DNA from: Hoplostethus atlanticus
Lineage: Eukaryota > Chordata > Actinopteri > Trachichthyiformes > Trachichthyidae
Direction of reading: 5' to 3'
Length of the DNA: 64,000 bases
Assembly: GCA_034670405.1 (NCBI GenBank)
Contig: JAXDDX010000011.1
Location: forward strand, 7,749,001 to 7,813,000
The translations under genes were made by a program, and so were the position numbers. Within the stretch, counting starts at the first letter, position 1. Each line of letters starts with the position of its first letter. The notes beneath the pieces were generated by a model, which searched no databases, was not told the DNA's origin, and worked only from the letters and a program-made list of their open reading frames with translations. This document shows positions 22,801-33,799 of this stretch, in pieces.

Positions 22801-23993
22801 GTATGTGGCAAACCTCAAAGTCTTATAGTCGTGTCTCTTATGGTCTTGAGAACTAAGTTGGGGAATCAAGGAATGGTTTATACATTATTGTTTTAAGGCC
22901 AAAAACATACATCAAGTAATGTATTGTGTTGTCTTTAATGTAATGTGTTGTCTGTAATGTGTTGTCTGTAATGTGTTGTCTTAATGTGTTGTGTTGTCTG
23001 TAATGGTTTGTGTCGTCTTAATGTGTTGTGTTGTCTGTAATGTGTTGTGTTGTCTTAATGTGTTGTGTTGTCTTTAATGTGTTGTGTTGTCTGTAATGTG
23101 TTGTGTTGTCTTTAATGTATTGTGTTGTCTGTAATGTGTTGTCTTAATGTGTTGTGTTGTCTGTAATGTTTTGTGTTGTCTTAATGTGTTGTCTGTAATG
23201 TGTTGTGTTGTCTTAATGTGTTGTGTTGTCTGTAATGGTTTGTGTCGTCTTAATGTGTTGTGTTGTCTGTAATGTGTTGTGTTGCCTTAATGTGTTGTGT
23301 TGTCTTTAATGTGTTGTGTTGTCTGTAATGTGTTGTGTTGTCTTTAATGTATTGTGTTGTCTGTAATGTGTTGTCTTAATGTGTTGTGTTGTCTGTAATG
23401 TGTTGTGTTGTCTTAATGTGTTGTGTTAATGTCTTGTGTTGTCTGTAATGTGTTGTGTGTGTGTTATGAAATTGATGAAGATGTTTTCTTGTTTTCTTGG
23501 AAACACTTCCGTTGTCGTTTGGCGTAATTGCAGCGCGTTTCTGTAATGTGTTGTGTTGTCTGTAATGTGTTGTGTTGTCTTAATGTGTTGTGTTGTCTGT
23601 AATGTGTTGTGTTGTCTATAATGTGTTGTGTTGTCTTATGTGTTGTGTTGTCTGTAATGTGTTGTGTTGTCTTAATGTGTTGTGTTGTCTGTAATGTTGT
23701 GTTGTCTGTAATGTTGTGTTGTCTGTAATGTTGTGTTGTCTGTAATGTGTTGTGTTGTCTGTAATGTGTTGTGTTGTCTTAATGTGTTGTGTTGTCTGTA
23801 ATGTGTTGTGTTGTCTGTAATGTGTTGTGTTGTCTTTAATGTATTGTGTTGTCTGTAATGTGTTGTCTTAATGTGTTGTTGTCTGTAATGTGTTGTCTTA
23901 ATGTGTTGTGTTGTCTGTAATGTGTTGTGTTGTCTTAATGTGTTGTGTTGTCTGTAATGTGTTGTGTCGTCTTAATGTGTTGTGTTGTCTGTA
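19846..23993 (+). repeat. Minisatellite array (~19-bp unit) with 1.2-1.3 kb higher-order repeats
   Basis: The basic unit is TAATGTGTTGTGTTGTCTG, with shortened variants (TAATGTGTTGTCT) and T/G alternatives (TCTTAATG, TCTTTAATG, TCTGTAATG); roughly 200 units fill 4.1 kb. Every 1.2-1.3 kb the array is interrupted by the same non-repetitive arm sequence (ATGAAATTGATGAAGATG followed by TTGGAAACACTTCCG). Those anchors start at 19797, 21071, 22331 and 23497, spacings of 1274, 1260 and 1166 bp. Successive units share the same order of unit variants over long stretches, so whole 1.26-kb blocks were duplicated recently. No coding function is indicated. Confidence 0.93.
22793..22916 (+). repeat. 124-bp copy of flanking DNA inside the minisatellite
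   Basis: These 124 bases (start GTGATTATGTATGTGGCAAA, end AAACATACATCAAG) appear identical to 24175-24298, which lies about 100 bp outside the element. Minisatellite sequence resumes immediately on both sides. The copy ends exactly where the flanking original meets the tail repeats of the neighbouring LINE. Confidence 0.93.
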
Positions 23994-24174
23994 ATGAAGA
24001 TGTTTTCTTAATTTGCTTGTGTTTTGTCCACTTGCATGTGTTTTCTTAAGTTGCAGTGCATTGAGCTCTCTATAGACCGTCAAGAGCACACCTGACAACG
24101 ATGCAATGTAAAACATGTTAACTTCAAATACTTTTACTTACATTCTGAAAAAATATTAATTATTGCGTCTATGA

Positions 24175-24298
24175 GTGATTATGTATGTGGCAAACCTCAA
24201 AGTCTTATAGTCGTGTCTCTTATGGTCTTGAGAACTAAGTTGGGGAATCAAGGAATGGTTTATACATTATTGTTTTAAGGCCAAAAACATACATCAAG
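24175..24298 (+). repeat. Flanking original of the 124-bp copy
   Basis: Unique sequence between the fold-back element and the LINE tail, read as identical to 22793-22916. Confidence 0.93.
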
Positions 24299-27200
24299 AT
24301 TCAAGATTCAAGATTCAAGAAGTTTAATTGTCACATACACACACGAGGTGTGTAGTGAAATGCAAAGTGGCAATGCTTAGCAGAAATGTGCAAAATAACA
24401 GGTTCACACTATTTACAATAACCAACATAATATTTACAATGTCACAGTTTTTTAAGAGCTCTATATAAAAAACAACACAATATTTACAATAAGAGCACTT
24501 TATAAAAAAATATAGTAAAAAAAGGGAAAAATTGTTTGTATAATATAATATAAAAATTTTAAATTATGTGTATCCCATACCTAAGTGGTGTGGTGTGTGT
24601 GATTTAAAAGGGGGAGTGGTGGGTTTTTGGGGGGGGCCCTGGTGAGGGGCAGAGTTTACAGTCCTGATGGCCCGAGGAAAGAAAATTTCCTCTCAGTCTC
24701 TCTGTTTTGGCAGGGGTGACTACGGAAGGCGCTTTCCCCGACCCCAAACAGCCCGAAAAAAGTTTCCCTTGTTGGGGGTTTGGGGAGGGGTCCTTCATGA
24801 TCCTGCAGGCTCTGGTTTTTGCACCTCCTGGTTTTATAAGTCCTGCAGGGGGGGGAGTTTTAGTTCCAATAGTGCGTTTTACGAACGCACTTTCTCTCTG
24901 CAGGGCCTTTTTCCCGTCCTGACCCGGTCTGCCCCCAAAAACCCGGCCCGTGAAGCTTCCCCGTCAGGATGCTCTCCACAGCTCCAGAGAGAAGGACTGA
25001 AGGAAACCCCCGGGGACTTTAAATTTCCTCAGTTTTCCGAGGTGGGAAAGGGCTGCCTGCCAAATTTTCACCAAAAGGGGGCTGTGTGTGGTGGAACCAG
25101 TTAGATTTTTGGTGATTTTGGCCCCAGGGATTTTTTACCTGCTCCCCCTCCCACAGTATTCCATTAATCCCCAGGGTGGGGTTTGTCCTTTTTGTTTTGG
25201 GTTCCCCCTAAAGTTCCCCAATCAGCTCCTTTTTTTGGTTTACAACAAACTTTTTCCCCACCAATACCCCAACACAACCCCACCTTAAATAACCTCTAAA
25301 TTTTTAACCCCACAAAACCCCTTTCATTCCCAAACTTAATTATTAAAATTACCCCTTTAAAACCCAACCAACACCCCCCCCATTTTTTCAGGGATTTACC
25401 TACTTTTTTAACCAACCCCCCCATCCCCCTTTCATTTTTAATTTCCACACCCACCTCGTCCCCTGGGGGCCTCGGAGGTGAAATCCCCCAAAACCACCCC
25501 CAACATTTTTTCATTACACGTCAAACACCTTCCGTTCACCCCTTCTGTGGGACCCCAAAGGGTTTTAAAAGTGAAAAAGCAACTAAAACCCTCTCCCATA
25601 AGCCCCCCCTTTTTCCCCTTTCCCCAAAATTGGGGAAAAATTGGTTTCTAACCCCCGGGAAAAGAAAATTTCCCCCAGTTTTTTACCCTTTTAACAATCC
25701 CCGGGGCCTTGGACAAGGGAAAAAAGGCCCCAATGTGTCCCTTTTCCCCCCTCCCCCCCCCAACCCTTTATGCCCCATTTAAAGGGGACCCGGTCCTCTT
25801 AGTCATTTTCCCTGTAAACATTCCCCCCACCCTTTTTATATTCTCAAGCCCGCGGACCAAAAGCTCCAAAAACCCATTTGAGTTTTGTTAAATGGGGAAA
25901 CCCTGGGGCCCCCCCAGCCCCGGGTTTTTCACAGGCCAAGGGAAGCCCCGTTGCCATTGGTAGAGTTTTGGTTTTTCCCCTCTCGAGCCCTTTTTCCCCC
26001 ACTGGTTGGCTCGGTCAAAAGAGATTTGGTTTCCCCTCCCCAAAACGAAAGAACCTCAAATTCCGGGTTGGCCCAAAAGGTGGTTGAAAACCCGGGCGAA
26101 AATAAGCATGTTGGGGGTTTTCTTTAAAATTTTAAACCGGACCCTGAATGAGTTTAGTTTTTCCCGGGGAGGGAGGGGGTCAGGGTTTACTTGGGGGGGT
26201 TGTGGTAGTTTTGTGTACCCCGCCATAGGGGGCCCCCGGGTTTTCGCGCTGCTCCATTTTCGACTGGGGGGACCTGGCCCTTACCCTCCTCTTTGCCTCC
26301 TTTTTAAAAACACCCCCCCCTTCCCCAATTTGGTTCCAAAAAAGGACGCTGCCCTTGGGGCTTTTTTCCAAAAAGTTTGGCCCAAAACAAAAGGCACCCC
26401 GTTTTGTTAAAAAGGCCCAGCAGTTTGCCCGGGGCCCTTTCAAGCCCCCCGGGGGATGGATTTAAAAAACAACCCCCCCCGGTTTTTTGGCCCCCCGGGA
26501 AAAGGTTACCCCTTAAAAATTTCCCCCCGGTTGGGTAGGGGTGGGTAAAACCCCCTAGCCCAATGTGCCCCCCCGAAGGGGGGTTTCCCCTTAACTACTT
26601 CCCCCGTTTTAAACCCCCCACTGAAACGTCCCCTTTGGGGAAAACCTTTTGGATTGGGGAAACCCAAGGTTTTCCCCCCGGGTTCGGGGCCCCAAAGGGG
26701 GGGAGGAAAAAAGGTTACCCCGTTTCCTTCCAAAATCCCGATTGGTCAGCCCACCGGCTATTCCGGTCCCTCGGGGCAATCCCCCCCCCGGGTTCCCCCG
26801 TGCTATTTCCCTTTTTTATACTCCCCGGGAGGGAGGAAAAAAGGCGGCATGGTCGATTTGCCCAACGGAGGGAGAGAGAAAAGCCTTGTCCGCTCTTTGA
26901 ACGGCGTAAAAGCAGTGGGCCCAAAGTTTTTTTTCCCCTCTGGTAGCAAAACGTAAAGTGGGTGGTGAAAAATTCGGCAAAGAAAATTTTTTTAGGTTCG
27001 CCCTTAAATTAAAATCCCCAGCCACCACCCTAGCCGCGTCCGGGGTGCTTGTTCTGGGTGCCGACATTAAAAACATCATGTAGGTCCCCATAGTTTCTAA
27101 AGGCCCGGTGTCCCCCGTGGTTTGGGATGTAGACGGCTGTGGTTTGACCGACTGAACTCCCCCGGGGGAAAGGGAAAAATGGACGGCATAGAAGTCCCGA

Positions 27201-27970
27201 TGTTCCCGGTTCGACCCAGCAGGAACGAGAAAGAGTTTTTAATGTCCTTGGGGTTTTCAAACCCCTTTTTTGTTGGTCATGAAAAAAACCCCTCCCCCTT
27301 TGATTTTTCCCGACTCTTTTTCTATCCGCACGGAAAAAAAGAGAAGGACCGGTTTGGGCATATGACTCATCCGGCACCAAACCGGGGGCAGCCATGGTTT
27401 TCCCTCAGACAAAAGACGTTACAATCCCCCCATTTCCCGTTGGAAACTAAAACCTCCCCCCCAACATCAACCAACCCCTTTTTATCCCAAAAGACTGGAC
27501 TTAGAAGAAGGATGCTGGGCCCGAGGTGGGAAAAGGTGGGCTTGGGCTCTCCGTTGTTTCCCAATTTCCCCTCCGTTTTCCCCCCATGTTTCCCCCTTCG
27601 TCTCCCCCTAGGGGAAATTTTCCACTGTTGTTGGTTTTTTGGCTTCCCCCTCGTACAAAACTCTGCCGGCCACGCGGGTCGATGGGGAAAAAGGGGCAAA
27701 AACCTTTTTTTTGCACAAAAGTTTAAAGTCCAAAAGTGGGGGCCCCGTTTCTAGGATGTTTATTTCCGATGTTTTGAAGCAAAAAAAATAATTTAAAAAA
27801 AAAACCACCAAAACCCCCAAAAAAAAAGCACAATCTCCCCCCGACTTTTCCACGAGGCGTCCTAACCCCCCCGGGGCCCCCGGCCCCCTCCCAAAACCCC
27901 CCGGCCCCCCCCCGCCCCCTATGTTTTTTTTTTGGCCCCCCACACAACACCAACACCCCACACACCACAC
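24299..27970 (-). mobile_element. L2-type LINE, antisense, with abnormal homopolymer-rich sequence
   Basis: The plus strand opens with tandem ATTCAAG units and then TTTAATTGTCACATACACAC, the reversed 3' tail of a common fish L2-type LINE. CTGATGGCCCGAGGAAAGAA, GATCCTGCAGGCTCTGG and GTCAGGATGCTCTCCACAGC (24660-24980) are antisense words of the same family. On the minus strand at about 27200-26820, AP-endonuclease segments are readable: RPFFPFPRG, TAVYIPNHGG, RVVAGDFNLRANLKK, FATRGEK and DHAAFFP. The reading frame changes very often, and runs of C, G, A and T are far more frequent than anywhere else in the window. The copy is non-functional as given, and part of its damage may be sequencing or assembly error. 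Confidence 0.75.
26816..27395 (-). pseudogene. LINE AP-endonuclease domain fragment
   Basis: Two overlapping minus-strand frames carry, in order, GKNQRGRGFF, LLCRPFFPFPRG, TAVYIPNHGG, TPDAARVVAGDFN, LRFATRGEK and IDHAAFFPP. These correspond to the L2-clade endonuclease pattern (GGGVC.YVN, CRPFYLPREF, VYIPP, VAGDFNHA, FATRGE.TLD, SDHA). The GDFN and DH motifs belong to the nuclease active site. The order is right, but frame changes separate the blocks. Confidence 0.65.
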
Positions 27971-28119
27971 ACACAAAACACACACACCCACAGAAAGGGG
28001 CTATTACTATAAAATCATGTTTAAAAACTTAACCTCCTCTCAGGGTCAAACAGATGTTTGGGTATTAGTCTTGATAAAACTGACACACCACTGTTTATGC
28101 ATGATGGAAATGTTTTGGA

Positions 28120-28122
<3 letters not shown>

Positions 28123-28160
<38 letters not shown>
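28123..28160. repeat. (TG)n microsatellite
   Basis: TG run of about 19 units. Confidence 0.95.
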
Positions 28161-28163
<3 letters not shown>

Positions 28164-29479
28164 AGGCAAGGATTAGGCTGTTGATACCGAGGGAACATTC
28201 ACTTCAGGTCAAAAAGATGAAATAAGCAACAGAGGTCATCAACCAGTCTATGAAAGTCCAACAGGAATTCAATATTACTTCCAAAATGTCTTGAGACATT
28301 AACACATGGCTTAAAGTAATAATCTGCAACATTTCATATAAACAAATGTCTGTTTTGTGATTCAACCGCTAGTCAGTTCATTTAAAGTGTTTCCATTTGC
28401 TGTTCTAAACACCCAGTGTCTGGTAGGTCTTTCCTGGGACAAATTTTCTGGTGAACAGGAAATAATGTGTTTTACATAGCATGAGCAGCGATAGCCACCA
28501 TGGCTTAATAGACAAAGAAAAGAGTGCCACCTACAGAAATGTAAATTTCATCAACAGAAAATCCAAGGAAAAAGCATCATAGCACTGGACACACTGTTTG
28601 ATTGACAGGTGACCAAAGATGAAGACTAAATAAAACCTCAAAAACAAGGATCATGCAGATCACTTTAAACTAACTCAAACTTTCAAATATTGGTTTTTGA
28701 CACGCTCATCCCTAAAATCACCTTAAGCTGTATTTGAACGGGAGTAGTATTTTTGGGGGAAGTCCTGTAATAATAACATTTACCAACGCACTCTGTAATT
28801 TTAATACACTATGAATCTTCCATATCTGTAATTGTATCTGCAAAGTCTGGAAAGCAAAAAATATCCAGAGCAAAGTACTTGCTGTATTTCAGCAAACTCA
28901 GAGGGCATCTGCTAATAGCAATCCAGCTCAAATATGTTTTTGGCGGGCAGGAGATTGTCATAAGGTAGGCTGCTAGCTAAAATAGACCAATGCAGATGCA
29001 AAGGCATCAATCATCAACACCAAATGGCGGAGACCCTTATGAAAGAGGAATAAAATGCATGCATGCAATCATTGTTAAAAACATTCAGAAAAACAGATTG
29101 AACGCCAGCGGTCCCGACAAATTTCAGGGGCAGCTACCATCGGAGGTTGACTAGCTGTGTTGAGATAAAGTGGATGGAAAAAAGAAAAGATGTACTAAAA
29201 TGAAATTAACAGGCCAAGAAAAGAGCAAAAGTGAGAGATATGGGACAGATATATGTCTCTGGGAAAACATCCTGGCCATGTTTCACAAACAGAATAATAA
29301 ATATTACAACTACTGGAATATTATGAGATTATAATGAAATATTTTCTGTCTGAGAGGGACTGGCATTGAGGGATTGGCTTGAGTCAGCCTTTGCGTCAAT
29401 GAAGAATTAAAGCTCAAATATATCTTTATCTTTCCTATCCTTTGCTCCCTTGCTCTCTTCATTTTCTTATAAAAAAAAA
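28161..29479. other. scara5 intron 2, no element recognised
   Basis: Lies between the two scara5 coding exons. AT-rich unique sequence with no exon, MITE end or RNA gene seen. Confidence 0.5.
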
Positions 29480-30718
29480 TCCACACACACCATTATCTCC
29501 ATATGAAGGAGCTGCTGACCTTGCTAAATGAAAAAACAAAAGATGTGAGAGCCTTTGCTGATCTAATAACTGCTAACAAGCACAACCCTAGGCTTCTGAC
29601 CAACCCTATTGACCGGAGTTTTAATAATATACCTCCAGTAGTTTCTGCCCCCTCGGGTCGTGACTGCTATACATTTGTATCCTTCTTTGTGGACAAGATT
29701 AATGTTATGAGATCAAATATGACATGCCTTAGCTCCTGTTTGTAAGCAACTCCTTCAGTTAGTTGATTTGATCAATTTGAGTCAGGCTTTAGCCAACAGC
29801 ACAGCAGGGAAACAGCTCTCCTAATAGTTACTGGTGTGGCTCTTGATTGGTTCTCCTCCTCCTTGTCGCACAGGAAGTTTTCTGTATCTATTGACGATCA
29901 GGTTCAGGTGTGCCCCAAGGGTCAACTCTTGGAACCATGTTATTTTCCTTATACATGCTTCTGTTAGGACACATTTGCCAGTTTATCTGTGTCTTTAATC
30001 ATTGCTATGCCGATGATACGCAGCTTTATGTATCAGTGAAGCCCAATGACCTAAATGCCCTAATCACCCTACATGAATGTGTGCCTTCGATTCAAGGCTG
30101 GATGGTGCACAACTTTCTTGACCTAAACCAATAAAACAGAGGTTCTTGTCACTGGCCCTGATTTATCAGAAACAATCAGGCCATGTCTTTGTCCGCTGGC
30201 TTCAAATATTAAGACAGCGGACTGAAACCTGGGTGTCATTTTTGAACCACATCTGAAGATTGAACAGCATGTTAAATCACTCATACAATCTTGTTTTTTT
30301 CAAAATTTGCTCTTTATCTTTCCAAGACTTCATCAAATCATCCATGCTTTTGTCTCATCCCGCCTTGATTATTGTAACACCATATACACCTGCCTCTATC
30401 AGACAACTACAGCACAGCTACAATTAGTGCAAGACTTCCCATTAAATTTAGGATTAACTTTAAAATTCGACTGGTTACTTATGAATTGTAAGATCTCTTA
30501 GGTCCTAGGCTGTGGAAGAGCCTTCCCTTGGGTGTCAAGTCAGCCAACTCTGCTTTATTCCCTGGCTTTTTATTGATATTACTGTCTGTCTATTTCATGC
30601 AAGCTCTTGTCTGTGCATCTTTGTTTTTCTCTGATTGCTTTGTTCATGTTTATTGGTTTTGTGAAGCACTTTTTAACTCTGGTTTTGAATGGTGCTATAT
30701 AAATAAAGATTTACTTAC
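29480..30718 (+). mobile_element. L2/Rex1-type LINE relic, 5'-truncated and internally deleted
   Basis: Frames on the plus strand contain FVSFFVDKINVMRS (linker before the reverse transcriptase), FDQFESGF and STAGKQLS-like words, then QGSTLGTMLFSLYML and HCYADDTQLYVSVKPND, the reverse transcriptase catalytic motif. After that come IHAFVSSRLDYCNTIYTCLY and LQLVQD. The 3' end reads GGTGCTATATAAATAAAG followed by TTTACTTACTTAC tail units. The segment with the first catalytic aspartate (AFDT) is deleted near 29845, and the frame changes several times. It is a dead copy in scara5 intron 2. Confidence 0.8.
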
Positions 30719-30750
30719 TTACACGCACGCACGCACACACACACACACAT
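30719..30750. repeat. (ACGC/AC)n microsatellite
   Basis: Short ACGC then AC run directly after the LINE tail, so it probably grew from it. Confidence 0.85.
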
Positions 30751-30841
30751 TGACAGCACAACCTGTTGTATAGAGCTTGAGTCTGCAGCCTAGCCCTGCA
30801 ACAGCATGGTTTCATTTGGACCTTAACAATTGATGTTACTG

Positions 30842-30896
<55 letters not shown>

Positions 30897-30927
30897 CACA
30901 CGCACACACGCACACGCACACACACCT
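30842..30927. repeat. (ACGC)n tetranucleotide microsatellite
   Basis: About 14 perfect GCAC units followed by ACACACGC variants. CpG occurs every four bases. Confidence 0.95.
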
Positions 30928-30959
30928 TTCCCCTCCATGATGAAGAACACACACTCCAC

Positions 30960-31710
30960 CAGCTTAAGACAAACACAGCTGGCTCAGATGTGTGTGTGTC
31001 ACATGGATGGAATGTATAGAAATAGAAACAGTGCTCTAAGCTCCTCTGCTTTTTAAGTTAAGCACATACCGGGCCTCAAAACATCCTTTAAGAAAGAGCA
31101 AAACTAATTCCACAGCACAACAAAACACACAGACAAACATTATACGTTAAAAACATTAAAAACGAATATTCAGAAATTAAATGGAGAAATTTGGTCCTGA
31201 GGATTTCCCCCCCCAGCCTCAGCATAAGACCTAATAATACATCAAATAGGGCAGAATGAAACTGATTAGTTCGCTGAGAGAATTTGTGAAATTGTACTTT
31301 GTATTATTGTTTTATACAGCTTTGCATGTTAACGTCTATGTTGCTGCTGTTCTGGAAAGACCTAGTAACTCCAATTGCTGTGATTTTGAGGTTTTCACAT
31401 GAACTGAAAGTTTACCTATAATGGTTCTTTATGGTTTCATTACCAAAGGGTGTATGAAACACATACAAAACCCCCATGATGAAATCTTCACAATGGATGG
31501 CTGTTGTTTTTAAGTTTTTTGAAGATGCAAGGTTTTCATCTGACAGCATTTTTATGACATATCTCTCTATAGGCCAGTAAACTAACTTTGTGTGGTAATG
31601 AAACATCAACTCTCATACTTTGTGAACAATGCAAGACTGACCCAGAGTTGTTGGTTGAGTTCAGGGTGACTCATTTAACATTTGATTCTCCTGCCTCTAC
31701 TTAGTCATGT
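30960..31710. other. scara5 intron 2, nothing recognised
   Basis: No exon or element seen. Confidence 0.45.
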
Positions 31711-31714
31711 TTAT

Positions 31715-31800
31715 GAGAATAATAATATATAATAATAACTTTTATGACACTTTTCTAAAATACTGTATACAAAGTGCTTCAAAATCAAGACTAGCAAAAA
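31715..31800 (-). mobile_element. Retroposon 3' end, antisense
   Basis: AATAATAATATATAATAATAAC then TTTTATGACACTTTTCTAAA and ACAAAGTGCTTCAAAATCAAG match the same reversed L2/Rex-type 3' end seen at 11943. Only the tail is recognisable. Confidence 0.5.
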
Positions 31801-33365
31801 AACAAGACTGCACAGGTAAAGAAGAGGACAGCAGAAAAAGCATGAAGGTGGCGGTGGGATATGGACCCTGGTTAGGCTAAAGGGCGATGGGGTGTACGAA
31901 GGGTAGAAGTGACAAAAACGCTAAAAATAGATGCCATCTGAAACTTAAGTGAAACCAAGAGGGGTTGTACAGGAATCCGCGACAGGGTGAAAATGAATGT
32001 GACATAAAACAATGAGTTGCTGCAGCTGCAACTGCAGCCCCAGAAGGGCAGAAGCAAAACAAAAACCAACCGTACACATTCAGAGGGGGGTGGGAAATGA
32101 ACGGGAAACTAAAAAAACAGCCCAACGAAATGCATGACAAAACCTTCCAAGCAACTTCAATTGCTTGCGACTGCAATTTCAAAGGTGTTCTTTGGCGCCG
32201 TGAAGCGTTTCCAACTGGTGGGAGCGAGAATCTCAAATCTTAAGGCATGGAGTGGCTGTAAACACCCTGGACAATATACCATGTGGACACATTCATGAAT
32301 AACGCTGTTCTGAGGCCACGTGTGCAGCAATGAGTCACTGTCTGGTGGTGGCAGCATCAACATACTGTAGTGTTTGGAAGCAGAGACAGACAATTGAAAC
32401 TGACAGATTAGAGGGAGATTAACAAACTTGGAAGTGTTTTTTGTATTAGTAAATTTGGAAGTGCAGCAGAAAATCTCAATTTCGAAATCGGACCCATTTT
32501 GACACGTATCCTGTTTATTTCAACGAGGGCCAATGTGAGTCGATTACGGGCACGGTTTGTGCACTTGGCTGTTTCTGTTGAGATTAGTGAATTTACAAGG
32601 GCCGTAGAAAAGCAGAGCATTGTTCCTTTTACCTCGAGTCTCCAAATCAGATACACATGGTGCTTGGCAAGGGGTCGGAGTCCATAAAAGTCTGACACTG
32701 TCTCTGAATTTGGCAGGTTACAGTGACATTAGTACATTTGTGTGCACGGAAAGTCTGTTTTCAAATATGTCTGTCTTAAAAGGTGCTACATGTATCATTT
32801 TCAACCATCAATATATCATTGTCAAATTAATTGTGACACCTTGGTGTAATTATCGTAAACAAATGAGACCATGGTGGAGACGATTGGTGGCTATCTCACA
32901 CCAGTGATATTGTTAGTGCTAACGTTTCCCAGAACTGCTTCCTGGATGTTGCTACTTTGGTGTGGGAAAGGACTTCCCCTGTTGGGCTCAACTGGACCTT
33001 CTCCCATAATTCCCAGCGTGTTTAACCCATAATGCACAGCGCCACAAGGATCACTCTATATTAAGGTTTGGTTTGGTTCTCTGTCCGGTTGCTGTGTTCT
33101 CACGTGTTGAGATGAACCCGACTGAGGGGGGAAATATTGTCTTCGTAATTGGATTAGGTGTGAAAATGCCCTGACATTAGTGAACTTGGATGAGGACTGT
33201 CTCTCTGATGTGTTCTGGCTCTGCTCGGATGAGGTCGCACCCGTTAAAATGTCGACAAATAGCCCCCGTTAATATCCGCTAAGTCTTTCCCACCGAAGTT
33301 GTGCGGCCGAGGGTCGAAACCCGAGAACACCACAGGGTCACCAGTGAATTTGTTCAGCTGCACCT
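31801..33365. other. scara5 intron 2, nothing recognised
   Basis: No exon, RNA gene or transposon end seen. Overlapping minus-strand open frames at 31872-32393 match no family known to the annotator. Confidence 0.45.
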
Positions 33366-33478
33366 GTCCACACACACACACACAGTCAGGTACACCAACA
33401 CACCCTATGCTGTCACCACTTGGCATTCACTCCCTTGTGACGTTCATCGGAGAGAGCCAGGAACGTCCAGGACCGACA

Positions 33479-33479
<1 letters not shown>

Positions 33480-33518
<39 letters not shown>
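33480..33518. repeat. (TG)n microsatellite
   Basis: TG run of about 19 units, less than 200 bp from the 3' side of the scara5 start-codon exon. A smaller CA run lies at 33369-33382. Confidence 0.95.
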
Positions 33519-33519
<1 letters not shown>

Positions 33520-33681
33520 ACAAGCGCATATGCTTCTGCAGGATTCCAATTGTCAAACTGATCTTAGTATCCTCCGTAAAATCTGTGACTAAGCCATGAC
33601 AGTCTTCTCTGCTAGCGCGTACACACACACACACTGTAGCTTGATTCAACTCCATTCAGCTCATTGTAGTTCAGGTCTTAC

Positions 33682-33799
33682 CTTCGTCACAGAGGTTGAG
33701 CTTGGACAGGTTGTGTCCGTCGTAGGCCTCCTCATATATGGAGCCGTTCTCTCGCTCCTCATACGTGCTCAGATACATGGCCTTGTTCTCCATGTCCCA
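33682..33799 (-). CDS. scara5: scara5 start-codon exon
   Basis: On the minus strand an acceptor (TCTCTGTCAG|TGGGAC) leads to ATG at 33793-33791 in the context GGGACATGG. The exon closes at a GACGAAG|GTAAGA donor. It encodes 37 residues plus one base: MENKAMYLSTYEERENGSIY followed by EEAYDGHNLSKLNLCDE. Human SCARA5 begins, from memory, MENKAMYLHT and continues with LSKLNLCEDG, so both ends of the exon align with the family. The phase-1 end joins exactly to the exon at 19021-18893, giving LCDEG-SGKRRR. The product segment is the cytoplasmic N-terminal tail. The intron to the next exon is about 14.7 kb and holds the minisatellite and two LINEs. Confidence 0.86.

Larger units (their letters stand above)
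19171..24077. mobile_element. Fold-back element with expanded right arm
   Basis: The left edge (GAAAGCTCAACGCACTGCAA, then AAGAAAACACATGCAAGT) is repeated inverted at the right edge (about 23994-24077), with a few mismatches. The same inverted symmetry continues inwards (19321-19513 against 19652-19845). The element is therefore a long-armed, non-coding DNA transposon of the fold-back/MITE type. Its left arm holds only about three units of an ACAACACATTA repeat between outer and inner parts; the corresponding place in the right arm has grown to about 4.1 kb. A target duplication was not resolved (CTATAG is near both ends), and the superfamily is uncertain. It lies inside the scara5 intron. 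Confidence 0.75.

Noticed and set aside
19846-23993. Regularly spaced repeats resembling a CRISPR array or telomeric repeats
   Set aside because: Units are directly tandem without unique spacers, the unit is TAATGTGTTGTGTTGTC-like and not TTAGGG, and the host is a eukaryote.
24667-27754. Proline/glycine-rich open frames of 100-210 residues
   Set aside because: They arise from C/G/A/T homopolymer-rich sequence lacking stop codons; recognisable LINE motifs lie in other frames on the minus strand.
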